A DNA stretch of 64,000 nt, from the NCBI GenBank assembly GCA_012845835.1, contig JABAKD010000016.1, positions 20,689,196-20,753,195 on the forward strand. The letters run 5' to 3'. Origin of the DNA: Undaria pinnatifida (Eukaryota > Sar > Phaeophyceae > Laminariales > Alariaceae). A model generated the notes under the pieces. That model saw nothing but the letters and a program-made list of their open reading frames with translations. It was not told where the DNA came from and ran no database searches. The translations under genes and the position numbers were made by a program. Position 1 is the stretch's first letter; each line of letters begins with the position of its first letter. This document shows positions 21,427 to 31,310 of the stretch, in pieces.

Positions 21427-21427
21427 T

Positions 21428-21447
21428 CAGCAACAACAACAACAAGG

Positions 21448-21526
<79 letters not shown>

Positions 21527-21550
21527 CTAACAACAACAACAACAACAACA
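21428..21550. repeat. (CAA)n microsatellite
   Basis: About 120 bp of nearly pure CAA repeats with two short interruptions (AGGACAA and CTAACAA). All frames read as homopolymers (poly-Gln, poly-Asn, poly-Thr; poly-Leu, poly-Val or poly-Cys on the other strand), so the ORFs here are not taken as genes. Confidence 0.9.
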
Positions 21551-24500
21551 TGTATCCAAGAGAATATTGCGAGCGAGTTAGGCCCATATTTTTTTGAGTA
21601 TATTGACGCATAGTCTATACTTCGAAGTACCTGGTACTGTACGTGAAAAAAAAAAGACTTCCAGTAGGGCTCCGTGGGCCTTCCTAGGCCCCTGTGGCGT
21701 GCTGTACCTCGCCTACGGGTCGTGGTGCGGGGCCGGACGCCTATTTCACGCCCTGGCACCGAGTTTTCATCTGCAACTAACTGCTGTATCGGAATTTCGT
21801 ATCGAGCAGCGTGTCAAAATTATTTTCTGAAATGGTTGAAATTATTCGCCGAACGCTGAACGGCATGAGCTGGTATGGTATGCCACAGCAGCAAGGAGCA
21901 GGATTCAAGAGCCAAGATATACGAGTACACCACAGGTATTTTTCTCGATTATTCGCAATGGTCGTTGATTCCAGGGGGCAAGCATTGCAGTCGTTGACCG
22001 ATTTAGCACGCGTTGAGGCGACCGACCTCGTAATCAGTATAGTAATCGGTACAACGAGACAGCAGTGGGATTACGCAACAACAACCCCACGCCTTTCGAT
22101 AGGATTCCGGGTAGGATCGAACGCCTCTACTCGGCAGCGGGCCTACGATACGTGGATGCGCGAGGTACCGGGGACCAGGTGCCATGTACCGGTACGTACG
22201 TAACATTTACTCGTATCATACGTGTAGAATGGGGCTTCAGAGTTTGTTCAGACGGGGGGAAAAAGAAGACGATAAAACAACAGCATGGACCACAAAAAGC
22301 AACCCAGGTTTGGTGCCGTACAGAGTACGTACAGCAGTCAGTAGGTATAGCAGTGGGTGCACAACATGGGTCCGAACAGCAATCCATGTAGTAGCAGTAG
22401 CAGAAGTAACAAGCTGTGCGGCACGCGTACAGCACGGTGTTGTTCGTACTCTTACTGCTTCACGGTCTCTTTCCAGACAGAGACGGTGCATGGATGGTGA
22501 CAACGATATCGCAAACACATCTCGCGATACATGTGCATCCGTGCAGGATCAGCAGCAGCAGTGTACCAGAGCAAAGATAGATATGCCAGAAGATGGCAAG
22601 CAATGGGAAACTTGCGCTGCTGTGTAGGGCCGATTGTTCCGCTCTAAAAACAACTACTTGGTGCATGCACCATGTGTTTTTTTCTTGCCATCCGTCATGA
22701 CGTCATGACGTCATCACAACAAGCAAGTTTTGGAAAACAAAAGTTGAGTTTCAACCATTCAATCGATCGTGCTCACAGCTGACCTTTTGATTTACTTTAT
22801 TAATAATAAAATTGCTGTGTGCTCGAGGTGTGTCAAAGGGGTGAACGTACTATATATTTTTTTAGTGGTCTCCTTGGATCTGCTGACATCTTCAATTGGT
22901 ACAACTTCGTGCGAGTAACCAACCGGTCGACTATTGCCTAGCGACGTACCCACCAACACTGGCACAGACCAACTTCGTCCGTGATACAGACTAAAGTAAG
23001 TATTCGATAACAAAAAAAATAATCTTGATCTTGCATCTGCTGCACGCACACAGCAGGGGCACACAGACAGCAGCAGTACCCGGTACGATGTGTTTATGTT
23101 TTGCTCTGTCTGCTTGTAGAGTACTGCTGCTGTAGGATCAATCTTGCTTCACGAGGCCTCCGCTATGAGGTGACAAATAAGAACGGAAACCCCACGGAAA
23201 CTCCGTTTTTTTTTACGGTGTTGTAGTCTAAGGCTGTACAGCAGAGCAGCCGCCCGCTAGACTCTTTATTATTACCAGGTATGATCTTCGGTGGTGGAGT
23301 AAATAAATTAAGAGAGTGAAAAACATGAGCCCCTGCTTCCTGCGCACATACCACGCAAGCAAGGAGCTCAGGATATCAGACTAGACTATACGAGTAACGC
23401 CTTTCTTCACCAATTAATAAAACTGCTGCTGTGGTGCTACCATCAAACTGCAGTCGATGACAAATGAAGGTCGTGTCGGGTATAAGGCGACGGGATCTGG
23501 GGCGGGAGCGGGGGCTCAAAGCACACAGGGTGGTTTGTTTCGTTATGCACGGACGGACGCTCTCAGTCTGACCTGCTCATCCTCTGCGGGCGAGACAACC
23601 GACCGTCGAACGATACCCATCTGGGCGGAAACATAAAGCACATTTCAATATTGATGCCAGTACGTTTCCAAGACAAGGTTATCGTAAAATGCAAGTATTT
23701 CCGTCCAAATTCATACCACAGGTAACTTTTTTTACACAGCGAGCTAAAGGTTGATCGATCCGCGTGGAGATAAATGGCGAAGGCAGGGCGCGACCATGCA
23801 AGCAAACACGCATGCTTAATCACCTCCTTGCTGCTGTCCTCCACCCCGCCCAACGATGCCCGCGGGTTGCCCGGTGCCTCCGCTTGGCCGGGAGGGATGC
23901 CGGTCCCTCCAAGCGATCTCGGGGACGAGATCATCATCACAGCGCAGCACCAGCAAGAAGTATATCCCCACGCTTCCTGATGGAACAACAGTTATATGAG
24001 TCGGTTTGACAGCACTGCCGTGTTCAGCTCGGGAACAACGCTAACACGCGGGCTATTCTGCTCGCTACCCCGCGCGGCAGACCGCGATCTGCGTGCCAGC
24101 ACGCTCTTTCCCTCCGTCTGTTGTCTGACACACCTACCTGCGGTCTCCCCCCCCAAGGACGGCGATGGTTGTTGTTGCGATGCAGCAGCGGAAAATTTCT
24201 GATCACCGGTGTTCGTGGGGTCGATGTAATTTTCAAAATCATGGAACCCATCTGTATAGTACACCAGGTGGAAAAACGCGGCGCGATTAGAGTTTGGGGC
24301 GCTGAAAAGCGTGCAGCGAGCTGCGAGGCTCTTCACGCAGCTGCGTGATACACGAGTGCTGGGTAGCTGGCAGCTGTTGCCGGGTGCCGGGTGCTGGGAG
24401 CTGGGCTATTGGCGTGTTGGAATTGGCGATGGGTGATAGACGATGCTTTCGATGCTGCTTTGCTGTAATTCTGTTATGCTGCGATGCTGCCATGCTATCC

Positions 24501-25419
24501 ATAGTGAAGGATAGATATCATGCGATGTTGCTGCTGTACTCACGATACTGACTGTCCATGCTACGAGTACGATATACGACCATACCATAATACGAGTATC
24601 ATTGCAATCTGATACATACTTCATCTGCAATGTGCCAACCGCGTATCTTATTGCAGAACCGCACCGCCTCTACTACTGTACTGCTGCTGCTGTAGGCCAG
24701 AGTTCTTCCATGATACGTGCCCAGAGCCTCTTCCACGAGCATTTGAACACCCCCCCCCCCGCTCTTGCGTGGTACAAAGTCAAGTGGACGAGGTGACACG
24801 TCTCCAGGGAATCAACAAAACTGTTTTATAAAACTATTTTAGGACGTCAGCCGTGAATTCGACGAATTTCGGGTCAATACTCATCTTTGCAAGCTGCGTT
24901 GTTGGTACTTGTAATATTCTACAAGGACTCCGCTACGCGGGCGGCTGACGCCGCCCGCTACGCTCGCGTAAGGCAAGGGAGAATGCAACAAAAAACATGT
25001 AAGTAAAGGGGACAGAAAGAAGGAGGCCCATGTTTTGATGCAAACAGCGATTTGATAATGCCAAGAGCTGCTTGTGCAGAGCAAGTTGCCCTGTTGTGCT
25101 CAGCTGTGCTGTGTGCTTTTGTTACCGGTGTTACGTTTTGATCGGCAGTACGGGGGTAATTTGCGTGGGGGAAAAAACAGGGGCCCGTGAAAGATCAAAT
25201 ACATAATGTCATCATGTAGAAAAAGAAAAAAGAAAAGTAGCACATCACAACACGTATTATACTGCTCTATGTTCGAAAGAAAGCACACAGCGCAGCACGA
25301 CACAGCACCGCAGCGAAGGGCACGGCAGCGCACCGTGCGGCTCCGTACGGCTCCGCACGGCGCTACGCTGCGTTGCTGGGCTATATAAAGCCGCACTGAT
25401 CTGAGCTGGGCGTGCATTG
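21551..25419. other. 3.9 kb without a supported gene
   Basis: The sequence has many short degenerate motifs (GTAC, GCTGCTG and CGATGCT types), a triple CATGACGTCATGACGTCAT palindrome block near 22697, and a perfect GCGGGCGGC/GCCGCCCGC hairpin near 24928. An overlapping set of ORFs on both strands at 23563-24336 has no recognisable domain. A partial copy of the GGACGTCAGCCG repeat lies at 24840-24920. Confidence 0.4.
24839..24920 (+). repeat. GGACGTCAGCCG repeat family, partial copy
   Basis: It shares GGACGTCAGCCGTGA, TTCGACGAATTTCGGGTC, AATACTCATCTTTGCAAGC and TTGTTGGTACTTGTAATAT with the copies at 52.5 and 52.9 kb. Confidence 0.65.
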
Positions 25420-25504
25420 TGTTAAGGACTTTAGTGGGGTATTAGTCCGTTTGACCACTTGCAAATGGTTAACCAATAGCTTACCCAAACTAAGCCTTAT
25501 AACA
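25420..25504 (-). repeat. TRIM terminal repeat (left)
   Basis: 85 bp, TGTTA...TAACA. It differs from the right copy at only a few positions (for example AAGGAC/AAAGAC and AAATGG/AAAAGG). Confidence 0.75.
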
Positions 25505-25707
25505 CTCTCCCCCCCTGAAACGGCGGGATACCATGTCGGCCGAATATACGGGCGGACCTGTCAATTATCCAAGCCGTTTCATTTCCTGGGTATACCGGGG
25601 AGAGCATTTTTCAAGTTCGCCATGGGAAAATCTGAAAAAGTTTATTATGGTGGATGTGGGGATCGAACCCACGACCCAAAAACCCATGGTCTGTCGACGA
25701 CGCCATT

Positions 25708-25792
25708 TGTTAAAGACTTTAGTGGGGTATTAGTCCGTTTGACCACTTGCAAAAGGTTAACCAATAGCTTACCCAAACTAAGCCTGATAACA
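25708..25792 (-). repeat. TRIM terminal repeat (right)
   Basis: 85 bp, TGTTA...TAACA, followed by the ATTG target duplication. Confidence 0.75.
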
Positions 25793-26132
25793 ATTGTGAT
25801 TCAACAGCGTAGTACCTGATGGTATGTACAAACCTGGTGTAGTAGTACCGGTATGTACTATTGAAATTGTAGTACACCCCGCAGGTGTCGCAGACACCGA
25901 AGAGCAATGCCGAATTCCGCCTGTTGCGGATGTTGACCGTGCCCCCACAGTGCTTGCCAGAGCAAGGGTACGTGTTTCTGACGCCCGCAACGCCGCCGAC
26001 CACGGTCCAGCCTGCACCCCCACCCCCACCACCGCCACCGGCAGAGCCTCCACCACCTCCCCCTCCTTCGCTTTGGTTGGTAGGCTTCGGCTTTTTAGCA
26101 GGAGAGCTACGATATATGCTTGAAGACAACAT
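25719..26132 (-). other. Possible exon with zinc-ribbon-like Cys pattern
   Basis: The ORF opens with a Lys/Pro segment and a Gly-rich linker. It then has a CSGKHC knuckle and, 18 residues later, a CDTCG knuckle, a spacing compatible with a small C4 zinc ribbon. The reading frame then runs into the TRIM and stops there, so the true exon probably ends near 25840. Element B is inserted about 20 bp upstream of the first ATG. The opposite strand offers a Pro-rich ORF instead, so the coding strand is not settled. No function is claimed. Confidence 0.3.
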
Positions 26133-26153
26133 GCTGCTCGCTCTCCGAGTTTA

Positions 26154-26663
26154 TGTTACGGCAAGCCAACGTGGGAACATGAAAAATACGGTGGGCCGTA
26201 GTCTGATGATTACGACTCACCGGGCGCAGATGCAGTGGTGGGTAGCTCTGTGGGTGTGGGAAGGACGTTTCATCTAAAAAGCGGTTTCATCCGCCGGATC
26301 GTAACGCCGGACCCAGGTGGTAGCGCATGTTGCGTCCACCTGACATCACCTGGTGTTTAGTCTGTTAACACCACCCCCTTGAAAAAGAAAAAGTGCAATC
26401 AAAAGTGCAAAGTTAAAAAGGCATATCAACTGTTCACCCGTGCATAAACGACTGCTCGCTTGTGCATCCACATCATCCATCAACTGTCATCTCACGTGCT
26501 TGCGAGACCAACCGTTTAACTTCGCTCAAAGTCTGGAGTTTCGGATCAATCAGAGGAATCGAAGGTACTGCTGGATACTGAATACGAACTCTCAAGGCAG
26601 CAGGTGAGTCATAACTAGGCCCGTGGAAGTATAGTTGCGCAGGTCCGACTCGCTGCCGTATCA
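26154..26663 (+). repeat. Element B 5' LTR
   Basis: 510 bp, TGTTACGG...GTATCA. It differs from the 3' LTR by a single C/T (GTGCAATC here, GTGTAATC there). Confidence 0.9.
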
Positions 26664-26699
26664 TGGTGAACCCAGGGAGATTCGAACTCCCAATCTTTA
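26664..26699 (+). promoter_or_regulatory. Element B primer-binding site, unusually long
   Basis: It starts directly after the LTR with TGGTGAACCCAGGGAG. Its reverse complement reads as a tRNA 3' end: a T-arm (stem GGGAG/CTCCC, loop TTCGAAT), a 7-nt acceptor strand TGGGTTC, discriminator A, then CCA. Complementarity of about 30 nt or more extends through the whole T-arm, well beyond the usual 18 nt or so. Confidence 0.7.
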
Positions 26700-28980
26700 G
26701 TAAACCTTGCCTACTTGCAAGTTGGGTGAGTATTTTTGTAGGCAGGATGGTGAGAAGGGAGTAACATGGACTGTTGAGCCAGTAAAATAATGTAACAGGT
26801 GAGGTGGTAGTAATAAAAATATTACTCCAGTATTATTTTGCAAGCTGTGTGTGATACCCCGATCGCGCGTATTACGTATCATACATCATTTATTTGCTCA
26901 TGTATATACCTACTACTGCTGTATAGACTACAATTGTATATGGTCAAAACAGTGTACGGTTGTGAGTATAGAGTATTATACGGATACGTTATTATTGCGG
27001 TTACTTGTTTGTTGCACCTTGTAGTCTATAGCACGATAAATCGATTGATCTGGAGGATTAGCAATAATTATTGCTGTACGGAAGAATAGTATACAGGTTG
27101 GTCTTGTTTATTGTACCTTGTATAGAACAGTACACAAGTTGGTATTTATACTACGCGAAGTCGTAATCTACGGGCTTCCAAAAATCTAACAGCTGAATAA
27201 CACGAGCATCATCTCCGAACAAGAAGTCAGTTTCGATTTTCCACGAGAGAGTTTTATTTTAGCGACCAGACCAAAAAAATCTGAAGCTCGGAATGGGATC
27301 CGCATAATAATTAGCCTTTATCTTTGGGCAGGCTGTTTATTCCACATTTCACAGTAGTACCGCGAGCTTTGTGTCGAATATCAGGTACTAGTACATACCA
27401 TAAACCATATACCTGGTACGAGTACTACTCGTATCATACGTACTGCTGTTGATATCGTATCCAGAATTATGTTATCCGATATCTGATATTTTAAAGATAT
27501 ACCAGGAATCAATACAAATACGAGAATGTTATAAAAATTAAAATACTGTTGTACTACATGCAGCATCATATATCAACACAATACCACTACTCGTAAATAT
27601 ATCACGATGGGCATATGGCATAACCGATCTTACTGAGATATCGTATTTACTATTGGGTATACACGCTGTAACCGATATTAATGAGATATCGTATTTACTA
27701 CTGGGTATAATACTGTCTGACATATCGCGAGATAGTAACAAAATAAATTCCCCCGTAACACTGCACGCTACTAGGTACTGCTGTACCAGGTATGTATTAT
27801 CAATAGGATGCTATACTCGTACAGCATTATGATTATTACTATATACTATTAGTACTACTACTACTGTAACAAAAACCAGTGTAATCTTGTTTTTTTTCTA
27901 TACACAGCTTGATCAGAAAAAAATCAGGGGGGGTTGGCGAGTATTATAACGATATAATGAAGATGAGAACATTACTGCTGTTCATTGGCACTACTATAAG
28001 GGTCGGTTCTCGAGAACACCGCAGGGAGGTGCGAATCTCCAACGCTTTGTGTGCAAGCGTCCCTCTCAGGCAACGGTCGCAGAATGTGGGCGGTGTTGAC
28101 GATCACCGGACGAATAGACGTGCTCGGTAAAGAGACAGAATCTCAGGTTGAGATGGGGACAAAAGGAAGTGTGAGAGGTGAGCGAAGGCGCACCCTCGCA
28201 CTCCTCTCGGATGAAAGCAAGGGGCAACGAGCTGAGGAAGCGTCTGGGAAGACGTCTTGAGGTTCCTCGGGATGTTGTACCCTTCCTTGTGGCTCGGAAT
28301 GTGGGCGAGAACGACATCGCTCCGAGAGACGACCTTTCTAGGAGAACGTGCGGAACGTTCCCGAAGGTTCTAGAATTTGTGTTCAGACGCAAGACACATA
28401 TCCAATAACTCCGCTATTAAAAGCATTCCGGTGGGAAGAGACTGGGCGTGTGATGTCCGTGGAGCCAGTAGACAAGACATGGTGTTTGCTCGTTTATTAT
28501 GAATTTCCTCTCGACTAACTCGGATCTTGTTCGACCCCCCTGTGGCTGAAAGCCACTCCGGATTTCTGGCAAAGCAAAGCTCCATATTGCTTAGAGTACA
28601 CAAATTGATACCGGTTCCAAAGGTCGTGCGAGGACACAAGGGCGCGTAACGACGCGGGGAGTCAACTGGCGTGCGACAGACGCTATTGTACTTCACTAAG
28701 AAGTCAATAGAAAAAACATACATGATCAGTGGTCATGCTTCAAAAACAAGATAACCACGGGCACGCGTGCGCGGTACTTCGCACGGAGGACAAAATACGA
28801 ACGAAAATCAAAGGAAGCCATGAAAGGCTGCCGGCTACAGGAAATACTAAAACACGTGGGCGCCGGGCATCGGTTGTTGCAAAACCGCCGCGATCAAATC
28901 AGAAAGGAAAAAAATATACGAGTATATATATGACGACGCGCGTATACATGCCCTACGTGTTACCTTCGTCGCGATCCGAT
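26700..28980. other. Element B 5' internal region, no gag recognised
   Basis: The first 1.2 kb is AT-rich with TACGAGTA/TACTCGTA motifs. An imperfect direct duplication of GAGATATCGTATTTACTAYT followed by GGGTATA lies at 27621-27709. 27.9-28.98 kb is more GC-balanced with short ORFs and no domain. A 40-bp block (TTTGCAAGCTGTGTGTGATA and following, about 26838-26877) recurs at about 19451-19490. This space would normally hold gag. Confidence 0.4.
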
Positions 28981-31215
28981 CTAGAATAGGTTCGCTTCTC
29001 CTTCCCGAGCGGGTCGAAAGCCGAAGGATTTTGTGACAGAATTACAGCACGGTAAGATTCGATCATCTCTGCGACGTGAGTAGTCGAGTTTATTTTGTAG
29101 TGCATCAGTAGAAGGAACTCCGAGAATGAGTTCCACGGGGAAAGTAGCCGTACGCCCAAACACAAGATAGTGGGGAGTCTCCTTCAAAGTTTTGGAGTAT
29201 GCCGTGTTGTGCGCAAGCTGGACAAACGGTAGTAATTCCGCCCAATTATCGCAAGCCAAGTATCGTGAACGGTGCCGTGGACACGCTCGATAACAGTGTT
29301 CCCTTGCGGACGATAAGCGGCGGTACGTGTTTTCTTGTGCCCATAGACAGACTGCAATTCTTTCAAGAGTTGGTTTTGAAATTCCTTCCCTTGATCGGAA
29401 TGCAGGGTTTCTGGTGGGCCGAACACCGAAAAGACGCGGTCAATAAGATGACGAACCACTACCGCAGCTTCCTTAGACTTAATAGGTATCAAAATGAGGA
29501 AACGCGTGAGGTGATCGATGACAGACAGGATAAATCGATTACCTTCCGACTTAGAATTGTATTCGACGACATCCACCGCAACAAGTTGAAACGGTCTGGT
29601 GACCGGTCGATGCCCGGTAGGCAGCGTAGATGATCGGTGAGACGTTTTGCGGCGTTGACAAGGAAGACAGCTTTCAACATGTTCGGCAACGTCAGAGTGC
29701 ATCGTGGGCCACCAATAACGATCTCGAACTTTGTCGAAGATACCTTTAAAGGCTAGGTGACCACCTGACGAGGGGAGGTCATGGCAAGCGTTGATTACAA
29801 GTGTTCTCAACGATTTCGGCACCACTAACTGGTCACGAAAGGTGTCCCGCCTACGTAGGTGGGCAGGGACGTAAGACCGGCAAAGCAAACCTTCGTGGAT
29901 GAAGAATTTACTCATGCTAGACTTTGATTGCTGGTGTGGGACGCGAGCTTTAGTAGGATTGGCTAGGTAGTCAAAGTACTGACAAAATTCTTTCCTCTGA
30001 TGAGCAAGCAACTTCGCAGCATCGATGACGGGGAAGACAGATACGACAGATAGCTGCAAGTTGCGGTTCGGATGGAAGTGGTTTTCCATCCACCTCGCTA
30101 AAAATACGCGATAGCGTATCCGATACAACGTTAAGTTTTCCCGGAACGTGTTTGAAGGTGAAATCGTAATTTTGAAGACCAATTGCCCAACGGGTGGGCA
30201 TATTGGACGTGTCTTGCATGTGGTACAAGTACGTGAGAGCTTGGTGGTCGGTACAACACGTAAAGTGGATACGGACGCCAATGGGTAAGAGCCCATACGA
30301 CAGCAAGGCATTCTTTCATCGTAGGGCTATAGTGGCTTTGGCTACGAGAAAAACGCTTGCTATAGTATGCGACAATATCCAGCTCTTTGCCATCGGTGCT
30401 GCCCTTGGACGGTTGGGCTAGGAAAGCACCTACACCTTGCTCAGAAGCGTCGGTGTGAACGACGAAATCTCTCGAAAAATCGGGAAAGTGTAGGACAGGG
30501 GCTTCGGATAAAGCATCTTTAAGTTTCTGGAATGCGGCATCTTGTGCCGAACCCCAGGCCTTTTCAAAACTCGTGCGTCTGACGAAGCTCTTTCGAGTCA
30601 GTTCCACAAGCGGTGCCCTAAGGTCCGAATAATCTTTGACAAACCGACGGACGAAATTCGCCCTACCCAGAACAGAACGTAAGTCTTTAATGGATTTTGG
30701 CATGGGCAGGTCGTGAATCGCATTAATGCGTTCGGTACTGACGGAAATACCTTTCGCGGAAATAGCATGATGACCGAGATAGTCGACTTCTTTCAGCCAA
30801 AATTGAATTTTGGACGGCTTGAGTGTCAAGCCTGCCACGTGCAACGCTGCGAACATTTTCTCGAGAGAGACGAGGTGGCTTTCGAACGTGTGATTGATAC
30901 GAATCAAATCGTCCATGTACGACAGGATACCGGAGTCAGGGCCAAGGTGGCCTAGAGCTAAAGACATGACGTATTGAAACAGCCATGGTGCATTCGCTAC
31001 TCCAAAAGGCATGCGCTTAAAACAGTACTTGCCTCGGTGTCACGAAGGCGGTGCGGTCGACGTGCCCCGGGTAGCTGCCAAAACGCGCTGAAATGTCGGC
31101 GACTGAAATGCAGAGGGTGTCTCCGACGGCGTCCAGGCAGGACTCGAGGTTGGGCATAGGTCAGCTCTTGCGGATGATGTAGCGCTTGAGGGTATGGCGG
31201 TAATCAACACAGAAA
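28981..31215 (-). pseudogene. Antisense gypsy pol fragment (RT-RNase H-integrase)
   Basis: Read on the minus strand from about 31215, it contains the RT start (FCVDYR, TAFVTPR with a 1-nt indel, KRMPFGVANA), the catalytic YMDD (SYMDDLI), and RNase H (HTDASEQGVGA, SPTMKECLAVVWAL, then after a frameshift TDHQAL and LNVVSDTLSR). The integrase follows, with an HHCC-type finger (SCLPCQRRK), the DDE core (VAVDVV, HSDQGKEF, NTVIERVHG) and, after another frameshift, its C-terminal part (LLPFVQLAHNTAYS). The reading frame breaks at least three times and one in-frame TGA lies near the RT start. There is no gag, protease or LTR of its own. Its sequence differs clearly from element B's pol, so it is a fragment of another family, not an inverted duplicate. 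Confidence 0.85.
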
Positions 31216-31310
31216 CAATGGCTGCTTTATCAGAAATGACACAGGCAGAGATGGAGCAGGCATATGGAAAGGGGACAGCGCCCTCTGCTGAATTTGACCA
31301 AGAAGCCTGA

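Larger units (their letters stand above)
25420..25792 (-). mobile_element. TRIM: miniature LTR retrotransposon
   Basis: Two 85-bp direct repeats (25420-25504 and 25708-25792) start TGTTA and end TAACA and flank only about 203 bp. The whole 373-bp unit is bordered by ATTG on both sides, an exact 4-bp target duplication. Read on the minus strand, a TGG-initiated primer-binding-like site (TGGCGTCGTCGACAGACC) follows the upstream repeat by 2 nt, and a purine tract (CAGGGGGGGAGAG) immediately precedes the downstream repeat. Element A has nearly the same primer site (TGGCGTCGTCGGCAG). There is no coding capacity. Inside, at 25647-25675, is a T-arm-like tRNA 3' sequence containing GGTTCGATCCC on the minus strand. 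Confidence 0.75.

Noticed and set aside
21330-21760. Long Asn-, Gln-, Leu-, Val- and Cys-rich ORFs on both strands
   Set aside because: They are translations of the (CAA)n microsatellite in every frame and have no flanking coding signal.
23563-24336. Cluster of overlapping ORFs on both strands
   Set aside because: No domain, no codon-bias cue and no consistent splice sites; coding strand undecidable.
25640-25700. Complete tRNA gene on the minus strand
   Set aside because: A T-arm is present, but no matching 5' acceptor strand, D-arm or proper anticodon arm can be found upstream.
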